The notes: generated by a model from the sequence alone, not told the origin. A stretch of DNA of 50,639 nt from Lachnospiraceae bacterium (GCA_017476665.1 JAFUZJ010000008.1:1-50639), one strand, 5' to 3'. Shown: positions 7,682 through 15,958, counted from the first letter of the stretch. Made by a program: numbers and translations.

Positions 7682-9644
7682 ATCCGGGGAACTGCAGCGG
7701 ATCAAATATCTGGTGGATCTATTAAATAAGGCTTCCAGGGCGTATTATGCTGAAGACCGGGAAATTATGAGCAACTATGAGTATGATGCTTTATATGATG
7801 AACTGGCAGCGTTGGAGGCAAAGACAGGTATTGTTCTGGCAGGGAGTCCCACGGTAAATGTAGGATATGAGGCTGTGGAGGAACTGCCGAAGGAGCGTCA
7901 TGAGTCGCCGATGTTATCCTTAGGGAAGACCAAGGACAGAGAAGAACTGAAAGACTGGCTGCAGGGGCATCCGGCAATCCTCAGCTGGAAGCTGGACGGG
8001 CTCACGATCGTGTTGACTTATCGGGACGGTAAGCTGTTTAAGGCGGTTACCCGCGGCAACGGTGAGGTAGGCGAGGTGATCACAAACAATGCCCGCACCT
8101 TTCAGAATCTCCCTTTGCAGATTGCTTATCGGGGCGAATTGGTGCTGCGGGGGGAAGCGGTGATCAGCTATTCGGATTTTGAGAAGATCAATAAGGAGAT
8201 CACGGAGGAAGCGGATAAATATAAGAATCCGAGAAATCTGTGCAGCGGGTCCGTGAGACAGCTGAACAACGAGATTACAGCGAAACGAAATGTACAGTTT
8301 TTTGCCTTTAATCTGGTGCAGGCAGAGGGCGTGGATTTTCGGAACTCCCGCATGCGGCAGTTTGATTTTTTAAAGGAACAGGGATTTCAGGTGGTGGAGC
8401 ATTATCTGGTGGAGCCGGATACGATCCTGGATCAGATCTCTTATTTTGAACAGAAGATCAAGGAGTATGATATCCCGTCCGACGGGCTGGTGCTCTTGTA
8501 CGAGGATATCGCATACGGGCGATCGCTGGGACGCACGGCCAAGTTTCCCAGAGACTCCATTGCGTTCAAATGGGCGGATGAAATTCGGGAGACAACACTT
8601 CTGGAGGTGGAGTGGAGCGCGAGTCGTACCGGGCTGATCAATCCTGTGGCAATCTTCGAGCCGGTAGAACTGGAGGGGACTACTGTGAGCCGGGCTTCGG
8701 TACACAATGTCAGCATTGTGCGCAGTCTGAAGCTGGGAATCGGGGATAAGATCACGGTTTACAAGGCGAATATGATCATTCCTCAGATTGCGGAGAATCT
8801 GACGCAGAGTGATACTTTGGCAATTCCTGTGGTGTGTCCGGTCTGCGGGCAGCCGACCCGCATTCAGCAGATGAATGATGTGCAGTCTCTGTATTGTACC
8901 AATGAGAAGTGCGCTGCAAAGCATATTAAGGCGTTTACGCTTTTTGTCAGCAGAGATGCCATGAATATTGACGGACTTTCCGAGATGACGTTGGAGAAGT
9001 TTATAGACAGAGGTTTTATACAGGAATTTGCGGATCTGTTTCATCTGGATCGCTATAAAGATGAGATCACGCAGATGGAAGGCTTTGGAGAAAAGTCTTA
9101 TCAGAATCTGCAGGAGAGTATCGAGACTGCCAGAAATACTACGCTTTCCAGAGTGCTTTATGCACTGGGGATCAGTGGGATTGGCGTGGCCAATGCAAAA
9201 TTGCTATGTAAACACTTCGACTATGATCTGGATAAGATCCGGAAGGCTACCGTGGAGGAACTGAGTGAGATTGAGGGCGTGGGCGAGGTGCTTGCCAGCT
9301 CGATTTATGACTATATGCACGATGAGGAGAAGCTGCGCAGAATGGAGGCGCTGCTTGCGGAGATCCGGTTGGAAGTGCCGCAGGTGAACGCTTCCGGTCA
9401 GACGCTTGCGGGGATGAGTTTTGTGATCACCGGAGGCCTGAATCATTATGAGAATCGGGATGCGCTGAAAGCGGTCATCGAGGACAAGGGCGGCAAGGTG
9501 ACCGGCAGTGTGACGGGAAAGACCACCTGCCTGATCAACAATGACATCACGTCCAATTCGTCCAAAAACAAGAAAGCGAAAGAGCTGGGCGTAGCGATTT
9601 TGTCGGAGGAAGACTTTATGGCCCGGTATCTGGAAAATAATTAA
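7647..9644 (+). CDS. ligA: NAD+-dependent DNA ligase, diverged LigA
   Basis: The 665 residues cover the full LigA architecture: domain Ia (RAYYAEDREIMSNYEYDALYDEL), adenylation domain with SPMLSL and the nucleophile Lys115 in WKLDG, OB fold, a four-Cys zinc finger (CPVCG ... YCTNEKC), helix-hairpin-helix repeats (ALGISGIGVANAKLL, LSEIEGVGEVLASSI) and a C-terminal BRCT domain (MSFVITGGLNHYENRD). It seals nicks in duplex DNA. Two motif changes stand out: the usual EPKxDG context is LSWKLDG and TRGDG reads TRGNG (residues 135-139). This could be a second, specialised ligase beside a housekeeping copy elsewhere. ATG 7647 is preceded by GGGAGGAG; a frame from 7593 has no such site. Confidence 0.9.
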   Translation: MDQEKQNSVQNESGELQRIKYLVDLLNKASRAYYAEDREIMSNYEYDALYDELAALEAKTGIVLAGSPTVNVGYEAVEELPKERHESPMLSLGKTKDREELKDWLQGHPAILSWKLDGLTIVLTYRDGKLFKAVTRGNGEVGEVITNNARTFQNLPLQIAYRGELVLRGEAVISYSDFEKINKEITEEADKYKNPRNLCSGSVRQLNNEITAKRNVQFFAFNLVQAEGVDFRNSRMRQFDFLKEQGFQVVEHYLVEPDTILDQISYFEQKIKEYDIPSDGLVLLYEDIAYGRSLGRTAKFPRDSIAFKWADEIRETTLLEVEWSASRTGLINPVAIFEPVELEGTTVSRASVHNVSIVRSLKLGIGDKITVYKANMIIPQIAENLTQSDTLAIPVVCPVCGQPTRIQQMNDVQSLYCTNEKCAAKHIKAFTLFVSRDAMNIDGLSEMTLEKFIDRGFIQEFADLFHLDRYKDEITQMEGFGEKSYQNLQESIETARNTTLSRVLYALGISGIGVANAKLLCKHFDYDLDKIRKATVEELSEIEGVGEVLASSIYDYMHDEEKLRRMEALLAEIRLEVPQVNASGQTLAGMSFVITGGLNHYENRDALKAVIEDKGGKVTGSVTGKTTCLINNDITSNSSKNKKAKELGVAILSEEDFMARYLENN

Positions 9645-9679
9645 AAAGTTGACAACAATCAGATAGGGAGGAACGGAAC

Positions 9680-10615
9680 ATGCCGATTAAGACACAGAGT
9701 GATCTGCCTGCAAAGGAGATTCTGGAAAATGAAAATATATTTGTGATGGATGAAAACAGGGCAATGCATCAGGATATTCGGCCGCTGCAGGTGCTGATTC
9801 TGAACATTATGCCTGTGAAGCAGGATACGGAACTGCAGCTTCTGCGGGCGCTATCCAATTCGCCTCTGCAGGTGGATGTGACTTTTATGAATGTGAAAAA
9901 TCATATCTCCAAGAATACACCGGCCAGCCATCTCAACAAATTCTATACCACCTTTGATGAGGTGAAGCACAGAAAATTTGACGGAATGATCATCACGGGA
10001 GCGCCGGTGGAGGATATTTCTTTTGAAGAGGTGGACTACTGGGAGGAAATCTGCGAGGTCTTTGACTGGGCGGAGAAGCATGTGACCTCCACGCTTCATA
10101 TCTGCTGGGCAGCGCAGGCCGGGTTTTATTATTATTATGGCATTAACAAAAGGCAACTGCCCCGGAAGCTGTTCGGGGTGTATGAGCATAAAGTGGCAAA
10201 CCGGAAGATTCCTTTGGTGCGCGGATTCGACGATGTGTTTCTGGCGCCGCACAGCAGACATACGGAGACTCCTGCGGCGGGAATCCATGCTTGCAAAGAG
10301 TTGACCGTGCTGGCGGAGTCGGAGGAGGCAGGCGTATTTCTGGCAATTGCGGAGGGCGGCAGGAAGATCTTTATCAATGGGCATCCGGAGTATGACCGCT
10401 ATACCTTGCGCAATGAATACGAAAGGGATCTGAATAAAGGATTGAATATCCAGATACCGTACAATTATTTTCCGGGTGATGATCCGACGCAGAAACCGCT
10501 GCTGCAGTGGAGGAGCCATAGCAATAATCTGTACAGTAACTGGCTGAATTACTACGTGTATCAGGTGACGCCGTACGATCTGAACGAGGTGGATTTCGAG
10601 GGGATGTGGATCTAG
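9680..10615 (+). CDS. metAA: Homoserine O-acetyltransferase, MetA type
   Basis: The 311-residue protein is a full-length MetA. Its catalytic residues sit at the family positions: Cys142 in [10 protein letters not shown], His235 and Glu237 in INGHPEYDR. Residue 111, in TGAPVE, is Glu; in MetA enzymes Glu111 favours acetyl-CoA while Gly111 gives succinyl-CoA specificity, so O-acetylhomoserine is the expected product, feeding methionine synthesis in the cytoplasm. The ribosome site GGGAGGAACGG lies just ahead of ATG 9680. It follows ligA by 35 bases with no terminator between, so some read-through from the ligase operon is likely. No S-box or methionine T-box leader fits in the short gap. Confidence 0.93.
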   Translation: MPIKTQSDLPAKEILENENIFVMDENRAMHQDIRPLQVLILNIMPVKQDTELQLLRALSNSPLQVDVTFMNVKNHISKNTPASHLNKFYTTFDEVKHRKFDGMIITGAPVEDISFEEVDYWEEICEVFDWAEKHVTSTLHICWAAQAGFYYYYGINKRQLPRKLFGVYEHKVANRKIPLVRGFDDVFLAPHSRHTETPAAGIHACKELTVLAESEEAGVFLAIAEGGRKIFINGHPEYDRYTLRNEYERDLNKGLNIQIPYNYFPGDDPTQKPLLQWRSHSNNLYSNWLNYYVYQVTPYDLNEVDFEGMWI

Positions 10616-10727
10616 CAGAATTTTTCTGTTTGAACATTTGAGCATAAGATATTCAGGTTTTTTATTCCTTTTGCGTAGCTTGGTATAAAGGTTGTAAGAC
10701 TGTTTTCAGAGATGGTTACGAGTCACG

Positions 10728-10770
10728 AAAAGAGCCTGCTATATATCCTCAATAGCAAGCTCTTTTGTTT
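10728..10770. terminator. Bidirectional terminator between metAA and the minus-strand lipoprotein
   Basis: A 14-base stem (10728-10741 with 10753-10766, one mismatch) is flanked by A on the left and T on the right, so it can serve both converging genes. The minus-strand stop codon lies at its edge (10770-10772). Confidence 0.8.
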
Positions 10771-11978
10771 TATTTAAAATAATAAATAGCATAACCAAGT
10801 CCTGTATTATCAGGTTGATAAATTTGAGAATTCCCCACAGGACACCAAATATCCCAATCTGCAATATATTCACTACCTTCATAAAAATCAGTATAAATTA
10901 CACTGTATAGTAAATCAGCATCAGGGTTCACTAACCGAATGATATTGAGTACACAATTCCACATGCTGTCATTCAAATTCTGATTCATTCTCAGAACCCA
11001 ATAGTCATTTTCTCTATAAATTTCAAATACAATATTATTCGCCAAAGTTGTATGAGCGATTCTATTCTCAGAGAGTTTTAGTCCGTCACCCTGTCCATCA
11101 GAGTATGCTTCACCAGGGGTATATGCACCCTTGCCATAACGAGCCTCATACACAATTTGATTATAGATACTTCTATATGCAAGGAGATGCTCATCATTTA
11201 TGTCAAAACTGTCTCTCTTATAAGAAGTCACAGGGATTTGATAATCGTCGGGAACAGTTGCATTGTGAGCTTCTAAACCACCATTTTCCATCTTAGATAC
11301 TTTGAGATAAGCCTGCATGAACCTACTGGATGAAATTCCATCAATACCGCACCCATCACAAAGTACATTCAAATTATATAAACCATATGTTCTGACTGCT
11401 TTTAGGATGATCCCGTCACATTCTACGAAAGTGCGCTGATTCCAGCCATAATCCTCTATAAAATCTTTGTAAAGCTGATTGTTGTAGCTATCATTTGTAG
11501 TCATGTGGATACCAGGGCCTTCTCCTGTCCCGGTGTAGTTGTTAATCTTAGAAGGAACCTCGGTAAGCACAAACATTCTATACCCATCAACATAGAACTC
11601 GCAGGAACCATCTTCAAGTATCTTAAATCCTTCTTCCTTCTCATATTCGGAGTAATCCATCTTGGCTTTGGCTGAGGGGGTAGTTGTGCTTTCAGTATTG
11701 CTTTCCGGAGTGGAGGGAGTGCCTGCGGTAGTATCGGCAGTTGTTTCTGTTGTGGAAGTGGATTCCTCGGCAGTAGATTCTTCCATAGAAGAACTTTCTT
11801 CGCTCGATTCTTCTGTAGGGGATTTCACAACGGTAGTTTCCTCTGTACCAGGTTCAGTTGTCGTGGATTCCTCTGCACTTGATAATGCGGTCACAAGACT
11901 TTCACTGTCCGCCTTTTCCGTACAGGCAGAGAGGGCAAGAGATAAGCCTAAGACCAATAAGCATATTTTCTTCTTCAT
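10770..11978 (-). CDS. Secreted lipoprotein with Ser/Thr/Glu-rich linker, unknown function
   Basis: The 402-residue protein starts with a classic lipoprotein signal (KKKICLLVLGLSLALSAC, lipobox Cys19). Residues about 29-105 are a low-complexity Ser/Thr/Glu stretch, a likely spacer through the cell wall. The remaining 290 residues form a folded domain with several aromatic and Cys residues (CDGIILK, LNVLCDGCGIDG, WDIWCPVG) that I do not recognise. AAGGAGA lies nine bases ahead of the ATG. It is the only minus-strand gene in this half of the window and stands alone between a bidirectional terminator and a palindrome, as accessory surface proteins often do. Role unknown. Confidence 0.8.
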   Translation of the reverse strand: MKKKICLLVLGLSLALSACTEKADSESLVTALSSAEESTTTEPGTEETTVVKSPTEESSEESSSMEESTAEESTSTTETTADTTAGTPSTPESNTESTTTPSAKAKMDYSEYEKEEGFKILEDGSCEFYVDGYRMFVLTEVPSKINNYTGTGEGPGIHMTTNDSYNNQLYKDFIEDYGWNQRTFVECDGIILKAVRTYGLYNLNVLCDGCGIDGISSSRFMQAYLKVSKMENGGLEAHNATVPDDYQIPVTSYKRDSFDINDEHLLAYRSIYNQIVYEARYGKGAYTPGEAYSDGQGDGLKLSENRIAHTTLANNIVFEIYRENDYWVLRMNQNLNDSMWNCVLNIIRLVNPDADLLYSVIYTDFYEGSEYIADWDIWCPVGNSQIYQPDNTGLGYAIYYFK

Positions 11979-12027
11979 GATTTCCGGTCTCCTTGTATGA
12001 TAAAGAATTTATTTAGTTTATCATACC

Positions 12028-12060
12028 ATAAAAAAGCAGAATGGGGCACTGCTTTTTTAT
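12028..12060. terminator. Perfect terminator-like palindrome between divergent genes
   Basis: ATAAAAAAGCAG (12028-12039) and its exact complement (12049-12060) flank a nine-base loop, with A/T tracts on both sides. It sits in the 224-base gap between the divergently transcribed lipoprotein and polymerase genes, where a terminator is not expected. It may act as a leader attenuator for the lipoprotein or insulate the two promoters. Confidence 0.55.
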
Positions 12061-12142
12061 ATAATAAGACAAAGTAATCAAATTATCACCAGACAAGAAA
12101 ATGCCAGAAGTCCTCGGTTTCTTTTTTGGCAAATTTTATATC

Positions 12143-12171
12143 TTGACATAATAGAACAGGCGTTCGATAAT
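12143..12171 (+). promoter_or_regulatory. SOS promoter: LexA box embedded in a sigma-A promoter
   Basis: TTGACA (12143-12148) and GATAAT (12166-12171) are separated by 17 bases. The spacer holds GAAC-AGGC-GTTC at 12154-12165, a match to the Gram-positive LexA/DinR box core GAACRNRYGTTC, with a matching outer G on the right. LexA bound here would block polymerase directly, so the downstream polymerase operon should be induced by DNA damage. Confidence 0.85.
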
Positions 12172-12202
12172 AAAAACACCACACAGAAAGGAGAGAATTG
12201 GA

Positions 12203-13708
12203 ATGGAAGAACGTAGCTATATCGCAATAGATCTGAAATCTTTTTATGCCTCCGTGGAATGTGTGGAGAGAGGGCTTGATCCGCTCACCACAAATCTTGT
12301 GGTGGCAGACGAGAGCAGGACGGATAAGACCATCTGTTTAGCGGTATCTCCGGGATTAAAAATCTATGGGATACCGGGGCGCCCGAGACTGTTTGAGGTC
12401 ATCCAGGCAGTAAAAGCGATCAATTCAGAACGGCGGTATAAAGCACCTAAGCGTACATTTACCGGGAAGTCATATATCACAACGGAATTGAACGGTGATC
12501 CGGCGCTGGAACTGGACTATATCGTGGCGGTTCCTAGAATGGCACTGTATATGAAGTATAGTACAGATATTTACAGGACCTATTTGAAATATATCGCTCC
12601 GGAGGATATCCATGTGTATTCCTGCGATGAAGTTTTCATGGACGTCACTCATTATCTTGACACGTATCATATGACGGCGCATGAGTTGGCAATCTCTATG
12701 ATCAGGGACGTTTTATCGCAGACAGGGATAACAGCTACGGCAGGGATTGGCACTAATCTGTACTTGTGTAAAGTGGCAATGGACATCGTTGCCAAGCATC
12801 TTCCAGCAGATAAGGACGGCGTGAGGATTGCAGAATTGAATGAGAGTGCATATCGAAGACTGTTATGGTCACATATGCCACTCACGGATTTCTGGCGGAT
12901 CGGTCATGGTACGGAAAAGAGGCTGATGAAATATGGTATTCTCACAATGGGAGACGTTGCGGAATGTTCAAAAAGGAACCAGGAGCTGCTCTATAAAGTT
13001 TTCGGGGTGAATGCGGAGCTTCTGATTGATCATGCGTGGGGCTGGGAACCCTGTACGATGGAGTATATCAAGAGATACGTCCCAGAGAGTAGCAGCCTGA
13101 GCAACGGACAGGTTCTGAAGCGGCCCTATACCTATTCAGAGGGGGAAATCATAGTAAAAGAGATGGCAGAGCAGCTTTCGATGGATCTTGTAGCCAAGCG
13201 GCTTGTAACGGATCAGATTGTACTGACGATAGGATATGATGGCCAGAGTTTTCAGGACACCGCTGTACGAAAGCGTTATAGAGGTGAGATCTGTTTGGAT
13301 CATTACGGACGCCTTGTACCGAAACATGCACACGGCACATGGAATTTGGCATATCCGGTTTCGTCCACAAGGATACTAACGGAAGGAGCAGTCGGGTTAT
13401 ACAGGTGTATCGTGGATGCTGGTCTGCTGATACGCAAGGTTATCATAGCAGCGGGGAGAGTCCTGCCGGAGAGTGAAATCATCATAAAAGAGCAGGTAGG
13501 GCAGTTGGATCTGTTCACGGATTATGCACAGCTTGAAAGAGAGCGTAATGCATTAGAGCAGGAACTGGAGAGGGAAAGGAACTTGCAGAGAGCGATACTG
13601 ACTATCAAGGCAAGATACGGGAAGAATGCCGTAATAAAGGGAATGGATCTGTTGGAAGGCGCTACAACAGTAGAACGGAACGAACAGATAGGAGGGCATA
13701 AGGCATGA
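12203..13708 (+). CDS. Y-family translesion DNA polymerase (UmuC/UvrX-like)
   Basis: The 501-residue protein has the Y-family catalytic core: Asp10 in YIAIDLKSFYASVE, with an aromatic steric-gate pair F14-Y15, and the palm motif YSCDEVFMD with D142, E143 and D147. The middle holds thumb and little-finger regions, and QLDLF at residues 434-438 is a textbook beta-clamp-binding motif. It copies past damaged bases at low fidelity during the SOS response. ATG 12203 follows AAAGGAGAG. A LexA box in its promoter shows direct SOS control. The last four bases overlap the YolD-like gene, the same pairing seen for Bacillus UvrX/YqjW-type polymerases. The family is certain; a Pol IV versus Pol V type label is not. 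Confidence 0.92.
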   Translation: MEERSYIAIDLKSFYASVECVERGLDPLTTNLVVADESRTDKTICLAVSPGLKIYGIPGRPRLFEVIQAVKAINSERRYKAPKRTFTGKSYITTELNGDPALELDYIVAVPRMALYMKYSTDIYRTYLKYIAPEDIHVYSCDEVFMDVTHYLDTYHMTAHELAISMIRDVLSQTGITATAGIGTNLYLCKVAMDIVAKHLPADKDGVRIAELNESAYRRLLWSHMPLTDFWRIGHGTEKRLMKYGILTMGDVAECSKRNQELLYKVFGVNAELLIDHAWGWEPCTMEYIKRYVPESSSLSNGQVLKRPYTYSEGEIIVKEMAEQLSMDLVAKRLVTDQIVLTIGYDGQSFQDTAVRKRYRGEICLDHYGRLVPKHAHGTWNLAYPVSSTRILTEGAVGLYRCIVDAGLLIRKVIIAAGRVLPESEIIIKEQVGQLDLFTDYAQLERERNALEQELERERNLQRAILTIKARYGKNAVIKGMDLLEGATTVERNEQIGGHKA

Positions 13709-14157
13709 ATGATACGGGATATGGGGACTATGGGGACATCATCAACTTTCCACACCCGGAGCCAGTGGGACACCTGCGTATGAGCATGGAAAAACGGGCT
13801 GCGCAGTTCTCCCCATTCGCAGCTCTATCCGGGTATGAGGAGGCGGTACTGGAAACCGAGAGACTCACGGAGGAACGGATCATCTTAGATGAGGCTGAAT
13901 TAGAGGTGCTGGATAACCGGATGAATGAGATCATGGGCATGGAAGAACCGCCGGAAGTAAAGATCACTTATTTCATACCTAATGAACGCAAGGCTGGTGG
14001 CAGATATGAGACGGTGACGGGTAAGATTAGCAGAATTGACAGGTATAATGGGCAGATCGTTATGGGGAATGGGGTAGTAATACCTGTTAAGGAAGTATTT
14101 CTATGGCAAATAAGAGATGGTTTTGGGACTTTCCATATGCTATATTTTCGTGTATAA
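13705..14157 (+). CDS. YolD-like protein, presumed partner of the Y-family polymerase
   Basis: The 150-residue protein carries the YolD-family signature near its N-terminus: KRAAQFSPFAALSGYEEAV (residues 30-48), followed by an acidic helix (LTEERIILDEAELEVLDNRM) and a beta-rich C-terminal half with small OB- or SH3-like strands (ITYFIP, YETVTGKISRID, GQIVMGNGVVIPV). YolD-like proteins are usually encoded beside UvrX-type polymerases and are thought to play a UmuD-like accessory role, though this is an inference from genomic pairing. The ATGA overlap with the polymerase stop gives tight coupling under the same LexA promoter. Confidence 0.82.
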   Translation: MNDTGYGDYGDIINFPHPEPVGHLRMSMEKRAAQFSPFAALSGYEEAVLETERLTEERIILDEAELEVLDNRMNEIMGMEEPPEVKITYFIPNERKAGGRYETVTGKISRIDRYNGQIVMGNGVVIPVKEVFLWQIRDGFGTFHMLYFRV

Positions 14158-14177
14158 TAAAAAAAACAGTGTTAAGC

Positions 14178-14315
14178 ATGGATTGCATGTCTGATTTTGA
14201 AAACCGTTACACAGAGCAGATTGTGGAAATCCTGAGAGTCGTTCCTGTGGCTTATGATGCCACAGGGGACAAGCTGATCAGGGAGATCCGTTATGTGGTG
14301 CCGGAAGGAGAGTAA
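14178..14315 (+). CDS. Candidate small protein of about 45 residues
   Basis: An open frame starting at ATG 14178 (or ATG 14187) encodes a mostly helical N-half (DFENRYTEQIVEILRVV) and a charged C-half (DKLIREIRYVVPEGE). It ends 27 bases before the next gene and lies just behind the YolD-like gene. A TATAAT box at 14153-14158 is close upstream, but the -35 (TTCCAT) is poor and no clear ribosome site precedes either ATG. The amino acid composition looks protein-like. It is a plausible small gene or a remnant; I do not recognise a family. Confidence 0.4.
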   Translation: MDCMSDFENRYTEQIVEILRVVPVAYDATGDKLIREIRYVVPEGE

Positions 14316-14342
14316 CAGGCCCGAACAGGCAAAGGAGCAGTT

Positions 14343-15167
14343 ATGGCGTTTCAGATCATCAGAAAAAATGCGGATACGGTAGATAGAGCGGGCGGTCATG
14401 AACGAATCTTGAGATGGAAAGCAGGGCAGGGGAGAGACTGTGCTGCTTTCCGGTCTTTTTGTGATACGGCACTGCGGGATGCGGCGGAGCAGGGGGCAGA
14501 ACAGGTGACCCTGGATCTGCAGGATGCGGATGGAGTGTATGCGGCGGAGTATGTGGAGACAGCCGTTTCGGTGTGCCGGGATCTGCGGGAGGAGACCGAG
14601 CTGCAGGTGCTGCTCGTAGTGCCGGATGGAGTCGCACCGTTGGGCGGGAGAGATGTCGAGCTGGATGCTTATCTGGATGCTCGTCTGGAGGCAGTCAGAC
14701 CGAAGCCGAAGCTGTTTGGGGCTGCGAAGGCGGCCAGATTTGTGGAATGTGAACGGGAATCCGCCCCTATGGCGATGTCGGCGTCTGCACTGTCGATGAG
14801 ATCTCTGGATCATATTGTGGATCGGGTGGCGGATACCTGGCAGGAGAGTCTGCTGCGCCTGATCGACGAAAAGGGATATACCGATACGGAAGTATACAAG
14901 CGCGCGAATGTGGACCGCAAACTGTTTTCCAAGATCCGAAGCAATCCGGCCTATCAGCCCAAGAAGATCACGGCAGTGGCGTTTGCATTGGCGCTGAAGC
15001 TGAATCTGGACGAGACAAAGGATCTGTTGGGACGGGCGGGATATGCGTTGTCACCCAGCAGTGTGTCTGATCTGATTGTGGAATATTTTATCGAACATGA
15101 GGTGTATGACACCTATACGATCAATCTGGCACTTTTCGAACACGATCAACCGTTGCTGGGAGAGTAA
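14343..15167 (+). CDS. Protein with eroded macro domain and conserved C-terminal helical (HTH-like) domain
   Basis: Residues 165-273 (WQESLLRLIDEKGYTDTEVYKRANV, FSKIRSNPAYQPKK, LDETKDLLGRAGYALS, IVEYFIEHEVYD, LFEHDQPLLG) match a domain I know from Clostridia proteins where it follows a macro (ADP-ribose-binding) domain. Here the first 115 residues keep only traces of a macro fold: the opening MAFQIIR, a helix FRSFCDTALRDAAEQGAE, a strand with GVY, and ELQVLLVVPD. The glycine-rich ADP-ribose loops and the Asn/Asp of the first loop are missing, so nucleotide binding is doubtful. AAAGGAG precedes ATG 14343. It lies between the SOS polymerase genes and a vWA gene. Role unknown; a regulator is the simplest guess. 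Confidence 0.7.
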   Translation: MAFQIIRKNADTVDRAGGHERILRWKAGQGRDCAAFRSFCDTALRDAAEQGAEQVTLDLQDADGVYAAEYVETAVSVCRDLREETELQVLLVVPDGVAPLGGRDVELDAYLDARLEAVRPKPKLFGAAKAARFVECERESAPMAMSASALSMRSLDHIVDRVADTWQESLLRLIDEKGYTDTEVYKRANVDRKLFSKIRSNPAYQPKKITAVAFALALKLNLDETKDLLGRAGYALSPSSVSDLIVEYFIEHEVYDTYTINLALFEHDQPLLGE

Positions 15168-15283
15168 ACCGGTAAAACGGCAGATGTCGCCTGGCAGGCG
15201 ACCCGGAACATGGGAAAACAGGATATACTTACCTCAGAAACAAAGAAAGCAGCAGATGAGCTGCGGAAAGAGAGGTAGGTATT

Positions 15284-15958
15284 ATGAAGAAAGGTTTGAC
15301 GGAAATCGTATTTATTCTGGATCGGAGCGGCTCTATGTCTGGGTTAGAGACAGAGACTATCGGCGGGTACAATTCTATGCTGGAGAAGCAGAAGAAAGAG
15401 GAAGGGGAGGCTGTTATCTCCACGATACTCTTTGATAATCAGGTAGAGATCTTACATGACCGAAAAGCACTGGAAAAAGTAGAGCCAATTACAGAGAAGG
15501 AATATTACGTGAGGGGATGCACGGCGCTTTTAGATGCTGTGGGCGGCGCGATCCATCGCGTCGGGAAACTCCAGAAGGAACTGCCGGAAGAGGAGCGGCC
15601 GGAGAAGACGTTGTTTATTATTACAACGGACGGTATGGAGAACGCCAGCAAAGAGTACACCTATGACAAGGTCAGGAAAATGGTGGAAAAGAAGAAACGT
15701 AAGCTCCACTGGGAATTTATTTTCCTCGGGGCCAATATAGATGCGGTGAAAGTCGCGGGGCAGTTCGGAGTGGCCAAGAACCGTGCGGTGCGATATGAGT
15801 GTGACAGTGCAGGAACCAAACTCAACTTTGAGGTGATGTCCAAGCTGGTCAGCTGCGCACGATCCAGTGCTTCCGCGGCGGTTATGGAAGAATGCCTGAA
15901 TGAGGAGAGAATACTGGATGAGATTCAGGCGGATTATGTGATGAGGCATAATGCATAA
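15284..15958 (+). CDS. von Willebrand factor A domain protein (TerY-like)
   Basis: The whole 224-residue protein is one vWA domain with an intact metal-ion-dependent adhesion site: D13-x-S15-x-S17 in LDRSGSMSG, Thr80 in RGCTALLDA and Asp116 in TTDGMEN. There is no signal peptide or membrane segment, so it is cytoplasmic, like TerY and other vWA proteins that act as Mg2+-dependent assembly or regulatory modules. AGAGAGGTAGG precedes ATG 15284. It follows the macro-remnant gene by 116 bases; that gap holds a seven-base-pair hairpin (15186-15202, GTCGCCT/AGGCGAC) without a T tract. Proteins of this kind are often linked to stress-response or ADP-ribose-related genes; the exact partner is unknown. 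Confidence 0.85.
   Translation: MKKGLTEIVFILDRSGSMSGLETETIGGYNSMLEKQKKEEGEAVISTILFDNQVEILHDRKALEKVEPITEKEYYVRGCTALLDAVGGAIHRVGKLQKELPEEERPEKTLFIITTDGMENASKEYTYDKVRKMVEKKKRKLHWEFIFLGANIDAVKVAGQFGVAKNRAVRYECDSAGTKLNFEVMSKLVSCARSSASAAVMEECLNEERILDEIQADYVMRHNA

Noticed and set aside
9648-9680. TTGACA just after ligA, as a promoter for metAA.
   Set aside because: A -10 box at 17 bases would fall in the ribosome site and none is seen.
11662-12000. Plus-strand frame opposite the lipoprotein's Ser/Thr-rich region.
   Set aside because: It is the mirror of low-complexity Thr/Ser codons (Val/Ser-rich), with no ribosome site.
15210-15278. A 22-codon frame (ATG GGA AAA CAG ...) ahead of the vWA gene.
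   Set aside because: The ribosome site is weak and the length is near chance expectation; kept out of the annotation.
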